A stretch of 64,000 nt of DNA from Paeniglutamicibacter sulfureus (GCF_030512175.1 NZ_JAULBL010000002.1:1114149-1178148), one strand, 5' to 3'. Counted from the first letter of the stretch, positions 35,189 through 44,874 are shown. Notes: generated by a model from the sequence alone, not told the origin. Translations and numbers: made by a program.

Positions 35189-35803
35189 CTATGCGTCGCC
35201 GGTTGCGGCACGAAATGTCGCAAGCTTGCGCTCCGTTGCCTCGTGGGACTGTTCCATCAACAGCTTCATGGTGCCCACGACGTCGACGCTGCGGTCCACC
35301 AGCCACTGTTGTTGCAGTCCATCGGCCGTGGCCAGGACCATCCGGGTCATCGCGTGGAAGTACTCGAGTTCCTCGGCCGATGGCTTGGGCTTGTCGGCAT
35401 AGTAAGAATCTTCGGACAACTTCAGCAGGCGGGCATTTCGTTCCTGGAAATACGCAGCTGCGGGATGTGCGGGATCCGCGGCAGCTGCCGCCATGGTGAC
35501 ATACAGGGCAATCAGCCCCGGCTCGTTGGGACCCTGCCCCAAAATATCCTCGAAGCGACCCTCTTGTTCGGCAATGGTTCCGCTGATTTCATTGCGGGCG
35601 TCGCGCTCGCGCAGTATCTGGACGAGCAAGTCTTCCTTGGAGTCGAAGTAGTGCATCACACCGGCCAGGGACAGGTCACAAAGGCTTGCGACCTTGCGTA
35701 GCGATGTTCCCCGGTAGCCCTCGACGGCGAACACCTCCAGCGCGACATCTAGAATTTCGGCGCGTTTAGCGATGCCCTTTGCGTATGAACCACGAATTGC
35801 CAT
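35189..35803 (-). CDS. TetR-family regulator
   Basis: The 204-residue protein has the TetR HTH (SLRKVASLCDLSLAGVMHYF, about residues 34-53) and a C-terminal dimer/ligand domain. ATG 35803 gives the usual short N-terminus; an open frame from 35971 is an extension. An imperfect inverted repeat (GAGAT...ATCTC) near 35818-35835 lies just upstream and could be its operator. It lies tail to tail with the MFS gene. Confidence 0.85.
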   Translation of the reverse strand: MAIRGSYAKGIAKRAEILDVALEVFAVEGYRGTSLRKVASLCDLSLAGVMHYFDSKEDLLVQILRERDARNEISGTIAEQEGRFEDILGQGPNEPGLIALYVTMAAAAADPAHPAAAYFQERNARLLKLSEDSYYADKPKPSAEELEYFHAMTRMVLATADGLQQQWLVDRSVDVVGTMKLLMEQSHEATERKLATFRAATGDA

Positions 35804-36177
35804 GTTGATAGAGTAGCGAGATTTTGGGCCATCTCTTACTAACCTGTCATGCACTGGTATTGGGTACCTATCCTGACTTGCAACGACGCGGTCAAATACT
35901 CTCGTCGGCCCTCGGGGGCGGTGGATGCTCCCCGCCGCGTGAGGACTGGTCGACATGTTGTGCCAGATCACTCTCGATGCCTGTGATCGATGTCATGTTC
36001 GGATGGGCTGTCGTTGTTTTTCCGCATGCTTTCGCGCCTATGGGGCGCCTGGTGGCGACGTTTTCAGGGGGAACGGCGCCAGTGCTCCACGCTCGATTGG
36101 CGCATGGGGCACATCGTGCTGTAGATTGTTATCTCGGTTCGGCAGCCTTTCGAGAAAGCCTTGAACTGATCCTTTTC
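35804..36177. other. 374-bp intergenic region before tRNA-Ala(GGC)
   Basis: Apart from the possible TetR operator near 35818-35835, I see no gene, strong hairpin or repeat here. It must contain the TetR and tRNA promoters. Confidence 0.4.
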
Positions 36178-36250
36178 GGGGGTATGGCGCAGTTGGTAGC
36201 GCGTCTGCATGGCATGCAGAAGGTCAGGGGTTCGAATCCCCTTACCTCCA
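36178..36250 (+). tRNA. tRNA-Ala (anticodon GGC)
   Basis: Cloverleaf of 73 bases: acceptor GGGGGTA/TACCTCC, D arm GCGC/GCGC, anticodon stem TCTGC/GCAGA around ATGGCAT (anticodon GGC, reads GCC), T arm AGGGG/CCCCT with TTCGAAT. CCA is not encoded (followed by CG). Confidence 0.95.
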
Positions 36251-36258
36251 CGAAAGAC

Positions 36259-36291
36259 AAAAGGTCTCAAACATTGCGTTTGGGGCCTTTT
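36259..36291 (+). terminator. Terminator of tRNA-Ala(GGC)
   Basis: AAAAGGTCTCAAAC pairs with GTTTGGGGCCTTTT (two G-U pairs) around ATTGC; the stem is 14 bp and ends in TTTT. It starts 8 bp after the tRNA and may also serve the minus-strand gene ending at 36315. Confidence 0.8.
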
Positions 36292-36314
36292 GCGTTGCCT
36301 GCCTATGAGGGGGC

Positions 36315-36731
36315 TCAGCCGACCGCGCGGTACCCCGAAAAGCCCATCATCGCGCGCAGCCAAGTTACCAACGGTTCGAGCCCTGTATGCGGGTTGTCGT
36401 CATCCCCGACGGTAAAGACCGGTACTTCACCACGCATATTCCTGGGCAACAGGCGAAGAATGCGATCGGTATCTCCCATTCCGGTCAGCAGCAGCGCCAC
36501 GGGCCGGAATCCGAAGACGGCGTTGACCAGCGCCAGTCCATGCATGCGTGAGAAATGCAGCGGACCTACCAGGACCACTCCGTCAAAGTAGATGAGCTCA
36601 TGTGCGGAGGAGCTGGCGACCTTGAGGATTTCGCTTCGTATTTCGCGGGAGTGGAGCTTCTCGGCCAGTTCAGCGGCGCGCAACTTGGCCAGAGCATCAC
36701 GTTGATAGTAAACGATTGCCACGCGATCCAT
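36315..36731 (-). CDS. Flavodoxin-like small protein, function unknown
   Basis: The 138-residue protein begins VAIVYYQRDALAKLRAAELAEKL, like a flavodoxin first strand and helix, and continues with YFDGVVLVGPLHFSRMHG and VALLLTGMGD, in the order seen in flavodoxin/HemG-like folds. The FMN phosphate loop is not the usual Thr/Ser-rich one, so FMN binding is uncertain. GAGGGA is 5 bases before ATG 36731. It is divergent from the deacetylase gene. Confidence 0.6.
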   Translation of the reverse strand: MDRVAIVYYQRDALAKLRAAELAEKLHSREIRSEILKVASSSAHELIYFDGVVLVGPLHFSRMHGLALVNAVFGFRPVALLLTGMGDTDRILRLLPRNMRGEVPVFTVGDDDNPHTGLEPLVTWLRAMMGFSGYRAVG

Positions 36732-36950
36732 GGGAATCCCTCATTCCTGCGACGAATGCCTTCCACAGGCGGAAAACCCGCAGATCATTCCTCTTCTTCA
36801 CGCTATTCCTGGATCCCGAAAATTGGCTGGGAGACCTGGTTCGCGCACAGGACCAAGACGTTACCTTTGGCGGATGTTTTCAGGGTTATCTGAACGATTT
36901 GGGAACGAGTTGGCACAACAGTTGCCGCGGCAAACATGCAGCCCCATACT

Positions 36951-36974
36951 TTCCCCAAGAGCCTTCTTGGGGAA
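36951..36974 (+). other. Perfect hairpin in the leader of the deacetylase gene
   Basis: TTCCCCAAGA (36951-36960) and TCTTGGGGAA (36965-36974) pair around GCCT, 23 bp before the start codon, followed by GCAAAA. It could be an attenuator or an mRNA-stabilising element. Confidence 0.5.
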
Positions 36975-36997
36975 GCAAAATCAGAGAGATCATTGGG

Positions 36998-38251
36998 ATG
37001 CTGTGGCATTGGGGAAAAAACAATCTTGTTCGAAGTGCGTGCGGAATCTTCGTGGCCGTGGGACTGGTCATTTCGTCGGCACCGACGTTGGCAGCCGAAG
37101 CGCGCCAAACGCCCGCGGTCCGAGGCGCGATTCAGGTCGAGGGCGCAGCTTCGACTTCGGTCATGGTGGCAACGGCTTTGCCGGCCAAGGTCAAGACCAC
37201 GGCCAACCTCAACCTGCGAACGGGGTCGAGTACCGCCCATAGGAGACTTGTGACTATTCCCAAGGGCACCACCGTCAAGGTGACAGCACGGGCAGCCAAC
37301 GGTTGGTACAAGGTCGGCTACGCGGGACGGACGGGTTGGATCAGTAACAAATACGTGAGCATTGTGCGCTCCGCAGCACCAGCTCCTGGCCGACTGCCTG
37401 CCACGGTGCGGACCACGGCAGGGCTCAACCTACGCACCGGACCAAGCACGGCCTATGCGGTTCTGGTGACCATTCCACGGGGCACCACCGTGAAGGTGTC
37501 GGCGCGTGCCTCCAACGGATGGTACAAAGTGGGCTACGCGGGACGGACGGGCTGGGTCAGCAACACCTATGTAACTACCAGCACGGGTTCCGGCTCTTCG
37601 ACTTCGGCGCCCCGGGCTCCACAATCCACGGGTCCGAACCGCACCTCTCGCGTGGTCTTGACCTTCGACGACTGCCCGCGCACGCTCAGTTCCTTCACGG
37701 CCACCATCAAGTATGCCGCTGACCACAACATGGGTCTGGTTATTGCCCCCACCGGCAATTGCCTTTCATCCTTCAGGGCCCGTTATGGGGTGGATCTGGC
37801 TGCCTTGGCCCGTGCCAAGGGTCAATGGGTCATCAACCATTCGGTGAGCCACCCCGACTTGCGGCGCCTGAGCTGTGCGGCTGCTGCCGCCCAACTCGGC
37901 GGCTCCGGGGTGCGCACCAACTTTGGCCGCCCGCCATTTGGCGCCATTGATGCCAGTGTGAGGTGCGCCTACGATCGGGTGGGCATGGCCATTTGGACGT
38001 GGTCGCGCGACACCCTGGACTGGAGTGTGAAATCCAAATCCATCACTGTGGCGCGCGCCTCTGCCGCCCGGCCCGGGGACACCGTCCTGATGCACATGCA
38101 GTGGCAGGGATTCGCGCCTGATTCGCTACGGCAAATCAAGGCAAATCTTGCCAAGCGCGGCGTCGGGGTCTGCCGCGCCTACCACGGGTCCGACGGCGTC
38201 GGTGTGGTTGCCCGGACCCCGGTGAGGCTGCCCGCCTCACTGCCTTGCTAG
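36998..38251 (+). CDS. Secreted two-SH3 polysaccharide deacetylase (NodB homology)
   Basis: The 417-residue protein has a Sec signal peptide (NNLVRSACGIFVAVGLVISS, cleavage near ALA-AEA at 33), two bacterial SH3 domains (about 62-122 and 134-192; both contain NGWYKVGYAGRTGW), a Ser/Thr linker, and a NodB-type domain from about 218. The metal motif TFDD, HSVSH, RPPFG and LMHMQ are present, so catalysis looks possible; the usual Gly after the DD is Cys (TFDDCP). It should bind and deacetylate cell-wall polymer. ATG 36998 gives a normal signal peptide; an open frame upstream to 36716 is discounted. Confidence 0.85.
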   Translation: MLWHWGKNNLVRSACGIFVAVGLVISSAPTLAAEARQTPAVRGAIQVEGAASTSVMVATALPAKVKTTANLNLRTGSSTAHRRLVTIPKGTTVKVTARAANGWYKVGYAGRTGWISNKYVSIVRSAAPAPGRLPATVRTTAGLNLRTGPSTAYAVLVTIPRGTTVKVSARASNGWYKVGYAGRTGWVSNTYVTTSTGSGSSTSAPRAPQSTGPNRTSRVVLTFDDCPRTLSSFTATIKYAADHNMGLVIAPTGNCLSSFRARYGVDLAALARAKGQWVINHSVSHPDLRRLSCAAAAAQLGGSGVRTNFGRPPFGAIDASVRCAYDRVGMAIWTWSRDTLDWSVKSKSITVARASAARPGDTVLMHMQWQGFAPDSLRQIKANLAKRGVGVCRAYHGSDGVGVVARTPVRLPASLPC

Positions 38252-38307
38252 ACCCTAAACGCGGCGAGGCGGCCGAGGTATTCGGTCACAGGGGCCGTGC
38301 CCCGGGC

Positions 38308-38341
38308 CCAGGCACCACGGCGAAGATTTTCGGGTGCCTGG
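38308..38341. terminator. Terminator between convergent genes
   Basis: CCAGGCACC (38308-38316) and GGTGCCTGG (38333-38341) pair over 9 bp with a 16-base loop. It lies between the deacetylase and ogt genes, which converge here. Confidence 0.55.
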
Positions 38342-38367
38342 CCTGAATCAGGGGAGGGCACGAGCCC

Positions 38368-38895
38368 CTAGAAAAGAGTAGCCTCGGCCTCGGGCAGGAT
38401 GCCTTCGTGGCGCAGCAGGAACTCCTTGGCGCCCAGCCCACCGGCATAGCCGGTCATTGACCCATCGGCACCGATGACCCGGTGGCAGGGGACCACGATC
38501 GCAATGGGGTTGCGCCCATTGGCGGTTCCCACGGCGCGTGTCAGCTTTTCATCCCCCAGTTCCAGGGCCAGCTGGCCATAGCTGCGGGTGGCACCGAAGG
38601 GGATCCGAGCAAGGCGCGCCCAGACCCGCTGCTGGAACTCGGTTCCCTGCGCATCCAGTGGCACCTCGAACGATGTCCTGGTCCCGGCAAAGTATTCGGC
38701 CAACTGGCCGGCGCAAAGGGCGATGCCCGGATCATCGGCCACGGAGGACAGCCGCTCGCCCAACACCCTGGAGTCCAGGGGGTGGGCGTGGTTTTCCATG
38801 TAGATGCCGGTGATCCCGTGGCGGGAGGCCACGATCCGCAGTCCTCCAATGGGGGAGTCCATCAGGCCATGGCGCAGCACGCGTCCGCTAGTCAA
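38368..38895 (-). CDS. ogt: Methylated-DNA-protein-cysteine methyltransferase
   Basis: The 175-residue protein has the active-site PCHRV motif (about 135-139) after NGRNPIAIVV, and the DNA-binding HTH FQQRVWARLARIPFG. It removes O6-methyl groups from guanine onto its Cys in a suicide reaction. It overlaps the upstream epimerase gene by 8 bp (38888-38895), so they are likely cotranscribed. Confidence 0.93.
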   Translation of the reverse strand: MTSGRVLRHGLMDSPIGGLRIVASRHGITGIYMENHAHPLDSRVLGERLSSVADDPGIALCAGQLAEYFAGTRTSFEVPLDAQGTEFQQRVWARLARIPFGATRSYGQLALELGDEKLTRAVGTANGRNPIAIVVPCHRVIGADGSMTGYAGGLGAKEFLLRHEGILPEAEATLF

Positions 38896-40288
38896 GGATC
38901 TGCCCCAGCGCTGTCTCGAAGTCGGGGTACTCGAACTCGAACCCGGCCTCGGCGAGCACGGTGGATGTCACGTGTCGTCCTGTGGTGCCCAGCGCCGGGT
39001 CGGTGTTCAACACCACGGCGCCCGCTGCCAGGACCGGGCGCGGGGTCGGCAGCGCAAACCTGCGCAGTGGCCCCGGTGCGACCTTGGCTCGCAGTGCCTC
39101 CATCATCTCCCGGTTGCGCACCGGGTGCGGTGCCGCCAGATGGATGACGCCGCCGGGTAGCGAGAGGTTCTCCTCCAACCCCAGGGCCGCGCGAATGACG
39201 CGCAGCCAGTCGGCCAGGTGGATCCAACTGACCCATTGTTCCCCGCCGGCAACCGGGCCGCCCAGGCCGACGCCGGCCAGCAGGGACAACCGGTCGACCA
39301 GCGGGCTTTCCTGCTCGAAGACCAGGGAGGTGCGCAGGATGTTCAGCCGTTCGGCGTTGGCCCCGACTACTGCCTCTTCCCAGGGCCGGGCCACCCCGGT
39401 CATCTGCGGCAGGGCCCGTGCGCCGGAGGGCAGCGCCGATTCCTCGGTGAGCCGTTGCTCCCCGGCGTCGGCGAAGATCGCGGTGGTGCTCGATTGCAGG
39501 AATGCCGCCAGCGGGGCGGGTGCCGCACGCGAGGCGTCCACCAGGGCGCGGGTGGAATCGACGCGGGAGTTGCGCAGCAGGGCAACGTTGGATTTGGTGG
39601 GCGGCAGGTCCACCAATTCCCCGGCCAGGTTCAACACCGCGGTGTTGCGCCCCGCGCGGTACAGGCTGGTGGACCACGGGCCCTGGGTTTTCCCGTCCCA
39701 GCGGATCTGGGTGTACGGGCTGTCGGGACGAACGCTGCGGGTGAGGATGGCGACCTCGTGGCCGCGGCAGAAAAGGTCGGCCGCGGCGCGGGCACCCAGG
39801 AACCCGTGGCCCCCGGCAATCACGACGCGCAATTGTTGCGTTGCCGCCCCGCCGGCAAGGGTGTAGAGGCGGGCACAGTTTTCGGCGAAGTTTGAGGCGA
39901 TCGGCCGGGCGGCCGTCCGTTCGAAAACCGCTGACGCGGCCCCGGAGACCGACACACACTGGGTGAGTTCGGTGCCGCCCTTGACCTTGCGCAGGGACCA
40001 GTTCACCATCAGGTGGCCGCCGGGCTGGGGCTGGCGCCAGGTGATGGAGGTGCCCTCCCTGACGCTGGTAACCACGGCGGGAGGTGCGGTGGCCGAATGG
40101 ACCTTGCCGATGAGCTTGCCCGCGGGGACCAGGTCCAGCAAGGTCCCGGCAGTTGCCGGCACCTCGTGTGGCTGCAGGCCCGCGATGGCCCGGTGCCATT
40201 CGGGAACCCGGGCCGGGTCGCGCAGCACCTCCCACAGGGCCGCGGGTGAAAGTGCGAGGAAATGGGTTTGCGTGCGCTGCCATGCCAT
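38888..40288 (-). CDS. TIGR01777-type NAD-dependent epimerase with N-terminal START-like domain
   Basis: The 466-residue protein is a fusion: residues about 1-145 are a polyketide cyclase/SRPBCC-like domain (ALWEVLRDPARVPEWHRAIAGL), and from about 152 an extended SDR of the TIGR01777 (YfcH/SulA) family with VVIAGGHGFLGARAA, then SSTTAIF and a C-terminal DUF1731 part (RRFALPTPRPVLAAGAVV). The substrate of the family is not known. Confidence 0.85.
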   Translation of the reverse strand: MAWQRTQTHFLALSPAALWEVLRDPARVPEWHRAIAGLQPHEVPATAGTLLDLVPAGKLIGKVHSATAPPAVVTSVREGTSITWRQPQPGGHLMVNWSLRKVKGGTELTQCVSVSGAASAVFERTAARPIASNFAENCARLYTLAGGAATQQLRVVIAGGHGFLGARAAADLFCRGHEVAILTRSVRPDSPYTQIRWDGKTQGPWSTSLYRAGRNTAVLNLAGELVDLPPTKSNVALLRNSRVDSTRALVDASRAAPAPLAAFLQSSTTAIFADAGEQRLTEESALPSGARALPQMTGVARPWEEAVVGANAERLNILRTSLVFEQESPLVDRLSLLAGVGLGGPVAGGEQWVSWIHLADWLRVIRAALGLEENLSLPGGVIHLAAPHPVRNREMMEALRAKVAPGPLRRFALPTPRPVLAAGAVVLNTDPALGTTGRHVTSTVLAEAGFEFEYPDFETALGQILD

Positions 40289-40374
40289 GGTTCCAGCTTA
40301 GCCACCCTTGCGGTGCGGCCACTACCGCGGTGGTGCCGGTCGGGAAGGCTATCGGCTGACGGACGGCGGCATGT

Positions 40375-41220
40375 TCACCCGGGTTCGACGGATGTTGGCG
40401 CGAGGAGCATCTGCAGCCGATCCCTGGTCGGCGTTCCGGGCACCGGCGCGTACATCACCAGGTGCAGTTCCGGCGCGTCCGAGGGCACCAGCCGGTGCTG
40501 CTCAAAGACCAGCTCGCCGGCGACCGGATGCAGGAACACGCGCTGCCTGGAGGCAAACCGCTCCACGCCGCGGTCGGCCCAGAGCTTGGCGAACTGCCCG
40601 CTGGCTTCGGAGAGCCGCTTGATGAGGGTCGTGTGGGCAGCGGAGCCGAGTCGGGCGCCGGCCTCGGCACGGAACTCGGCCACAAAATGCCGCGAGGTTT
40701 CTTCCCAGTCGGGCAGCATCTTGCGCAAGTGCGGGTCGGTGAAGATCAGCCAGAGCAGATTGCGCTCCGCCGGGTCCACGGCGGCAATGCGCGCGTAGAG
40801 ACCCTCGTAGGCATGGTTCCAGCCGGCGATGCCCCAGTCCGGGGCCACCACGAATGCCGGAAAATCGAAGGTTTCGAGCAGCCGCTGCAGGTGCTCGGGT
40901 GCCTGCTCGACGGTGCTGACCTCGGTTGGGGGAACGGCCGTGTATCCGCCCAGGGCCAGCACATAGGAAGTTTCGGCGGCAGTCAGGGCGAGCACCCGGG
41001 TGATGGATTCAAGCACCTGGCGGGAGGCATTGATTTCCCTGCCTTGTTCCAGCCAGGTGTACCAGGTGACGCTGACCGCGGCGAAAGCGGCAATCTCTTC
41101 CCGGCGCAGTCCCAGCATGCGGTTGCGCCCGATCGGCGGCAGGCCCAGCTCGGCACGGACGAGGTTGCCGCGCCGATCCCGCAGGAACTGCCCCAGTTCC
41201 TGTCTTCTTCCATCACTCAT
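40375..41220 (-). CDS. XRE-type regulator with MmyB ligand-binding domain
   Basis: The 281-residue protein has an N-terminal HTH (RREEIAAFAAVSVTWYTWLEQ, ends given) typical of the MmyB-like regulators and a C-terminal MmyB ligand domain from about residue 105 (FVVAPDWGIAGWN...AYEGLY, DPHLRKMLPDWEE). Members often control nearby dehydrogenases. ATG 41220 (MSDGRRQ) is preferred to 41274. Confidence 0.85.
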   Translation of the reverse strand: MSDGRRQELGQFLRDRRGNLVRAELGLPPIGRNRMLGLRREEIAAFAAVSVTWYTWLEQGREINASRQVLESITRVLALTAAETSYVLALGGYTAVPPTEVSTVEQAPEHLQRLLETFDFPAFVVAPDWGIAGWNHAYEGLYARIAAVDPAERNLLWLIFTDPHLRKMLPDWEETSRHFVAEFRAEAGARLGSAAHTTLIKRLSEASGQFAKLWADRGVERFASRQRVFLHPVAGELVFEQHRLVPSDAPELHLVMYAPVPGTPTRDRLQMLLAPTSVEPG

Positions 41221-41298
41221 GGAACCTAAATCTATCACTCCCACTACTAGTATTAGCAGCGTCTTCCACCGCAACCGCGTTGCTGGTTGACTGGTCCA

Positions 41299-43167
41299 AT
41301 GCCTGAATTACGTTCACGAACAGTCACCCACGGCCGCAACATGGTCGGCGCCCGCGCCCTGCTTCGCGCCGCCGGCGTCAAGGGTTCCGATTTCGGAAAG
41401 CCGATCATCGCCGTGGCGAACAGCTTTACCGAATTCGTCCCCGGCCACACCCACCTGCAGCCGGTGGGCCGCATCGTCTCCGATGCCATCATCGAGGCCG
41501 GCGGAATCCCGCGCGAGTTCAACACCATCGCGGTGGACGACGGGATCGCCATGGGCCACGGCGGCATGCTCTACTCGCTGCCCAGCCGCGACCTGATCGC
41601 CGACTCCGTCGAGTACATGGTCAACGCGCACTGCGCCGACGCGCTGATCTGCATCTCCAACTGCGACAAGATCACCCCCGGCATGATGATGGCCGCCATG
41701 CGGCTGAACATCCCCACCGTGTTTGTCAGCGGCGGGCCGATGGAGGGCGGCACCGCCGTGCTGGTGGACGGCACCGTGCGCAAGCGCCTGAACCTGATTT
41801 CCGCCATCGCCGACGCAGTCAACGACTCCGTCTCGGACGAGGACCTGCTGAGCATCGAGGAAGCCGCCTGCCCCACCTGCGGATCCTGCTCGGGAATGTT
41901 CACCGCCAACTCGATGAACTGCCTCACCGAGGCGCTCGGCCTGTCCCTGCCGGGCAACGGCACCACGCTGGCCACGCACACCGCCCGCAAGGAGTTGTAC
42001 GAGGACGCCGGCCGCGCCATCGTGGACATCACGAAGTCCTACTACTTCGACGACGACGAGTCCGTGCTCCCGCGCGCCATCGCCGGGCGCCCCGCGTTCG
42101 AGAACGCCATGACCATGGACATCGCCATGGGAGGGTCCTCCAACACGATCCTGCACCTGCTGGCCGCTGCGCAGGAGGCGGAGCTGGACTTCACCCTCGA
42201 TGACATCGATGCGATCTCCCGCCGCACCCCCTGCCTGACCAAGGTCGCCCCCAACGGCGAGTACCTGGTTGAGGACGTCCACCGCGCCGGCGGCATCCCC
42301 GCCATCCTGGGCGAACTGGACCGCGGCGGAATGCTCAACCACAACGTCCGCTCCGTGCACGGGCCGGACCTGCGGTCGTGGCTGGACGATTGGGACATCC
42401 GCGGCGGCAAGGCCACCGAGACGGCCATCGAGCTCTTCCATGCCGCCCCCGGCTGCGTGCGCTCCGCCGAGGCGTTCTCCCAGTCCGAGCGCTGGGACAC
42501 CCTGGACCTTGACGCCAAGAACGGCTGCATCCACTCGATGGAACACGCCCACTCCGTCGAGGGCGGCCTGGCCGTGCTGCGCGGAAACATCTCCCTGGAC
42601 GGGGCCGTGGTGAAGACCGCCGGCGTTGACGAATCGATCTTCAAGTTCTCCGGCCCGGCGGTCGTCTTCGAATCCCAGGACGATGCCGTCACCGCGATCC
42701 TGAGCAAGGAGATCGTCGCCGGCGACGTCGTCGTGATCCGCTACGAGGGTCCGCGCGGCGGACCGGGCATGCAGGAAATGCTCTACCCCACCTCGTTCCT
42801 CAAGGGACTGGGGCTCGGGGCCAAGTGCGCGCTGATCACCGACGGGCGCTTCTCCGGGGGAACATCCGGACTGTCGATCGGCCACATCTCGCCAGAGGCG
42901 GCTGCGGGCGGCGCGATCGCGCTGGTGGAGAACGGGGACACCATCTCCATTGACATCCCGGCCCGCTCCATCACGCTGGAAGTCAGCGAGGACGAACTCG
43001 CCCGGCGCCGCGCGGTGCTGGAATCCACCATCGGCTACCAGCCGCGGGACCGCGACCGCGTGGTCTCCCCGGCGCTGCGTGCCTATGCCGCCTTCGCGCT
43101 CTCGGCGGACAAGGGCGCGGTGCGGCACGTGCCGCAGATCGTGCAGAAGCAGGCAGTCCTCTCCTAG
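41299..43167 (+). CDS. ilvD: Dihydroxy-acid dehydratase
   Basis: The 622-residue protein has the IlvD/Edd signatures: opening [15 protein letters not shown], Fe-S cysteines in SNCDKITPG and [11 protein letters not shown], and IMGGSSN-like [12 protein letters not shown]. It converts 2,3-dihydroxy-3-methylbutanoate to 2-oxoisovalerate (and the isoleucine counterpart) in branched-chain amino acid synthesis. The length matches the long (E. coli-like) class. ATG 41299 fits the family; a TTG at 41287 adds four residues. Confidence 0.95.
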   Translation: MPELRSRTVTHGRNMVGARALLRAAGVKGSDFGKPIIAVANSFTEFVPGHTHLQPVGRIVSDAIIEAGGIPREFNTIAVDDGIAMGHGGMLYSLPSRDLIADSVEYMVNAHCADALICISNCDKITPGMMMAAMRLNIPTVFVSGGPMEGGTAVLVDGTVRKRLNLISAIADAVNDSVSDEDLLSIEEAACPTCGSCSGMFTANSMNCLTEALGLSLPGNGTTLATHTARKELYEDAGRAIVDITKSYYFDDDESVLPRAIAGRPAFENAMTMDIAMGGSSNTILHLLAAAQEAELDFTLDDIDAISRRTPCLTKVAPNGEYLVEDVHRAGGIPAILGELDRGGMLNHNVRSVHGPDLRSWLDDWDIRGGKATETAIELFHAAPGCVRSAEAFSQSERWDTLDLDAKNGCIHSMEHAHSVEGGLAVLRGNISLDGAVVKTAGVDESIFKFSGPAVVFESQDDAVTAILSKEIVAGDVVVIRYEGPRGGPGMQEMLYPTSFLKGLGLGAKCALITDGRFSGGTSGLSIGHISPEAAAGGAIALVENGDTISIDIPARSITLEVSEDELARRRAVLESTIGYQPRDRDRVVSPALRAYAAFALSADKGAVRHVPQIVQKQAVLS

Positions 43168-43181
43168 GCAAGCAGGCAGGT

Positions 43182-43219
43182 AAGCGAGGCCGGACCCCAA
43201 GCGGGGTCCGGCCTCGCTT
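43182..43219. terminator. Bidirectional terminator between ilvD and the S10 peptidase gene
   Basis: A perfect 17-bp stem (43182-43198 with 43203-43219) around AAGC lies between the convergent stop codons, 15 bp after ilvD and 3 bp from the peptidase stop. Confidence 0.8.
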
Positions 43220-43221
43220 GT

Positions 43222-44742
43222 CTACGCCTGGGTGACGAATTCGGCCAACGCCGCGAGCTGGGCCGAACGCACGGCCGGATCCAGGTACATCATGTGCCCG
43301 GCGGCGTGATAGTGGTGCGTGAAGCGGGTCCGGACCGCGGCCGGGACCTCGAGGTGCGCCCACACGTACTCGGCGGCGAAGTGCGGGGTGGCCCCGTCGT
43401 GGTAGCCGTAGTCGACGTGGACGCGCATATCGGGGATGTCGATGAGCAGGCGTTCCAGGTCCCGGGTCACGTCGATCGGCTTGCCCTCGAACCCGCCGTA
43501 GCTCCAGGGGTGCACCCGTCCGGTGAGCACCTCGTAGGGCAGGTCTGATTCGTAGCCCAGTTCCGCGCGCACGTAGTGGTTGATGGCCGCGGCATAGGCG
43601 GGGGTGATGGCGCGCAGCGACGGGTCGTCCCAGGTGTGCGATTCCTGCAGGCGCGGGGGCACGCCGGTGAAACGGCCGTCGATGCGACCGACCATCAGCC
43701 CGTTCTCGCGCAGCAGCTCGGTGGCGAACTCCATGTACTCCCAGCGCAGGTTGGTGCGGCGGATGAAGGCCTCGGAGAGCGTGGTGAGTTCGGCCAGGTG
43801 CTTGACCACGGAGTCGTACTTGCGCTTGGAGAGCCGGTTGCCCAGATGCAGCGCCACCACGTAGTCGCCCGAGGCGTAGTCCTCGGCGTCCCGCACCACC
43901 TCCTGCAGGGGGCGGTTGCCGTGCCGGCCGTGGTAGTGCGCGATGGCCGCGTAGGTGGGCAGATGCAGGGCGTAGGGGGTGTCGTTGCCCGGGGCGAAGT
44001 CCAGCGTGGAGAGGTTCAGCACCGTGGAGATCAACCCCAGTCCGTTCACCGCCAGGCCGTGGGCCTCCTGCAGGCGCCTGGCCACCGCCACGGCGCGCAT
44101 CGTGCCGTAGGACTCGCCGATGAGGTACTTGGGGGAGAGCCAGCGCTGGTTGCGGGTGATCCAGAGCCGGATGACCTCGGCGACCAGGTCGCGGTCGGAC
44201 TCGAAGGCGTGGAACTCGTCAATCGTGCCGCCGGAGACCACGCGCGAGAACCCGGTGTTCACCGGATCGATCATCACCACGTCCGCGTGCTCGAGCAAGG
44301 ACTCCGGGTTGTCGATGACGCCGTAGGGCGCGGCAGCCATGCTGCCCACGTCTCCGGAATCAACGATGCGCGGACCCAGCAGGCCCATGTGCAGCCACAG
44401 GCTGGCCGAACCGGGGCCGCCGTTGAAGGCGAACACCACCGGCCGGCGGTTGGCCGCGGGCGGGCCTGCCGGCTTCTTGGCGCGGGACTTGGCCGCCTGC
44501 CCGGCAACGGGTGCCTCCTCGGTGTCCGCGGTGTAGGACACCAGGAAGATCTCCGCCTTGGCGTTGAATCCGTCGGTCTTCCCCTCGGCGTCCTCCTCCT
44601 TGCGCAGCACCATGCGCCCGGTGGTGCTGGTGTAGCGCAGGCCGGAGGCCGTGCGATGGCTCCGGGTGACAAAGTCGTCCACGACATCGGGCTTGGGCGT
44701 GGCTTCGGGCGCGGTCGGGGAGGTTGCGGAAACATCAGGCAT
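43222..44742 (-). CDS. Peptidase S10 (serine carboxypeptidase) family protein
   Basis: The 506-residue protein has the carboxypeptidase triad: Ser in LIGESYGTMRA (about 213), Asp in VDYGYHDGATP and His in AAGHMMYLDP near the end, plus FNGGPGSASLWLHMG and DPVNTGFSR. Unlike eukaryotic carboxypeptidase Y types it has no signal peptide, so it is probably cytosolic. Residues 83-100 are a Lys/Ala/Pro-rich insert. It cleaves C-terminal residues from peptides. Confidence 0.87.
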   Translation of the reverse strand: MPDVSATSPTAPEATPKPDVVDDFVTRSHRTASGLRYTSTTGRMVLRKEEDAEGKTDGFNAKAEIFLVSYTADTEEAPVAGQAAKSRAKKPAGPPAANRRPVVFAFNGGPGSASLWLHMGLLGPRIVDSGDVGSMAAAPYGVIDNPESLLEHADVVMIDPVNTGFSRVVSGGTIDEFHAFESDRDLVAEVIRLWITRNQRWLSPKYLIGESYGTMRAVAVARRLQEAHGLAVNGLGLISTVLNLSTLDFAPGNDTPYALHLPTYAAIAHYHGRHGNRPLQEVVRDAEDYASGDYVVALHLGNRLSKRKYDSVVKHLAELTTLSEAFIRRTNLRWEYMEFATELLRENGLMVGRIDGRFTGVPPRLQESHTWDDPSLRAITPAYAAAINHYVRAELGYESDLPYEVLTGRVHPWSYGGFEGKPIDVTRDLERLLIDIPDMRVHVDYGYHDGATPHFAAEYVWAHLEVPAAVRTRFTHHYHAAGHMMYLDPAVRSAQLAALAEFVTQA

Positions 44743-44874
44743 GCCAAGATCCTACCCGCGACGGTCCCTCGATTTGCGGTGGCCGCCATAAGAGGGAGCG
44801 GTCGAAGCATTGCCGCCGGCAGGCGAGCGTGTTCGCCGGTGTCCTGGGCGGTGCGGATCTTACCAAGTCAAAAG

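Noticed and set aside
27637-36250. A possible 8.5-kb island between the two tRNA-Ala genes
   Set aside because: The two tRNAs have different anticodons and share no long direct repeat; there is no integrase or att duplication, and the genes between look chromosomal.
35824-36591. A 255-codon open frame crossing tRNA-Ala(GGC)
   Set aside because: It reads straight through the tRNA and its terminator and has no family resemblance.
41314-43200. A 628-codon minus-strand open frame opposite ilvD
   Set aside because: Antisense shadow: ilvD has all family motifs on the plus strand, while this frame has none.
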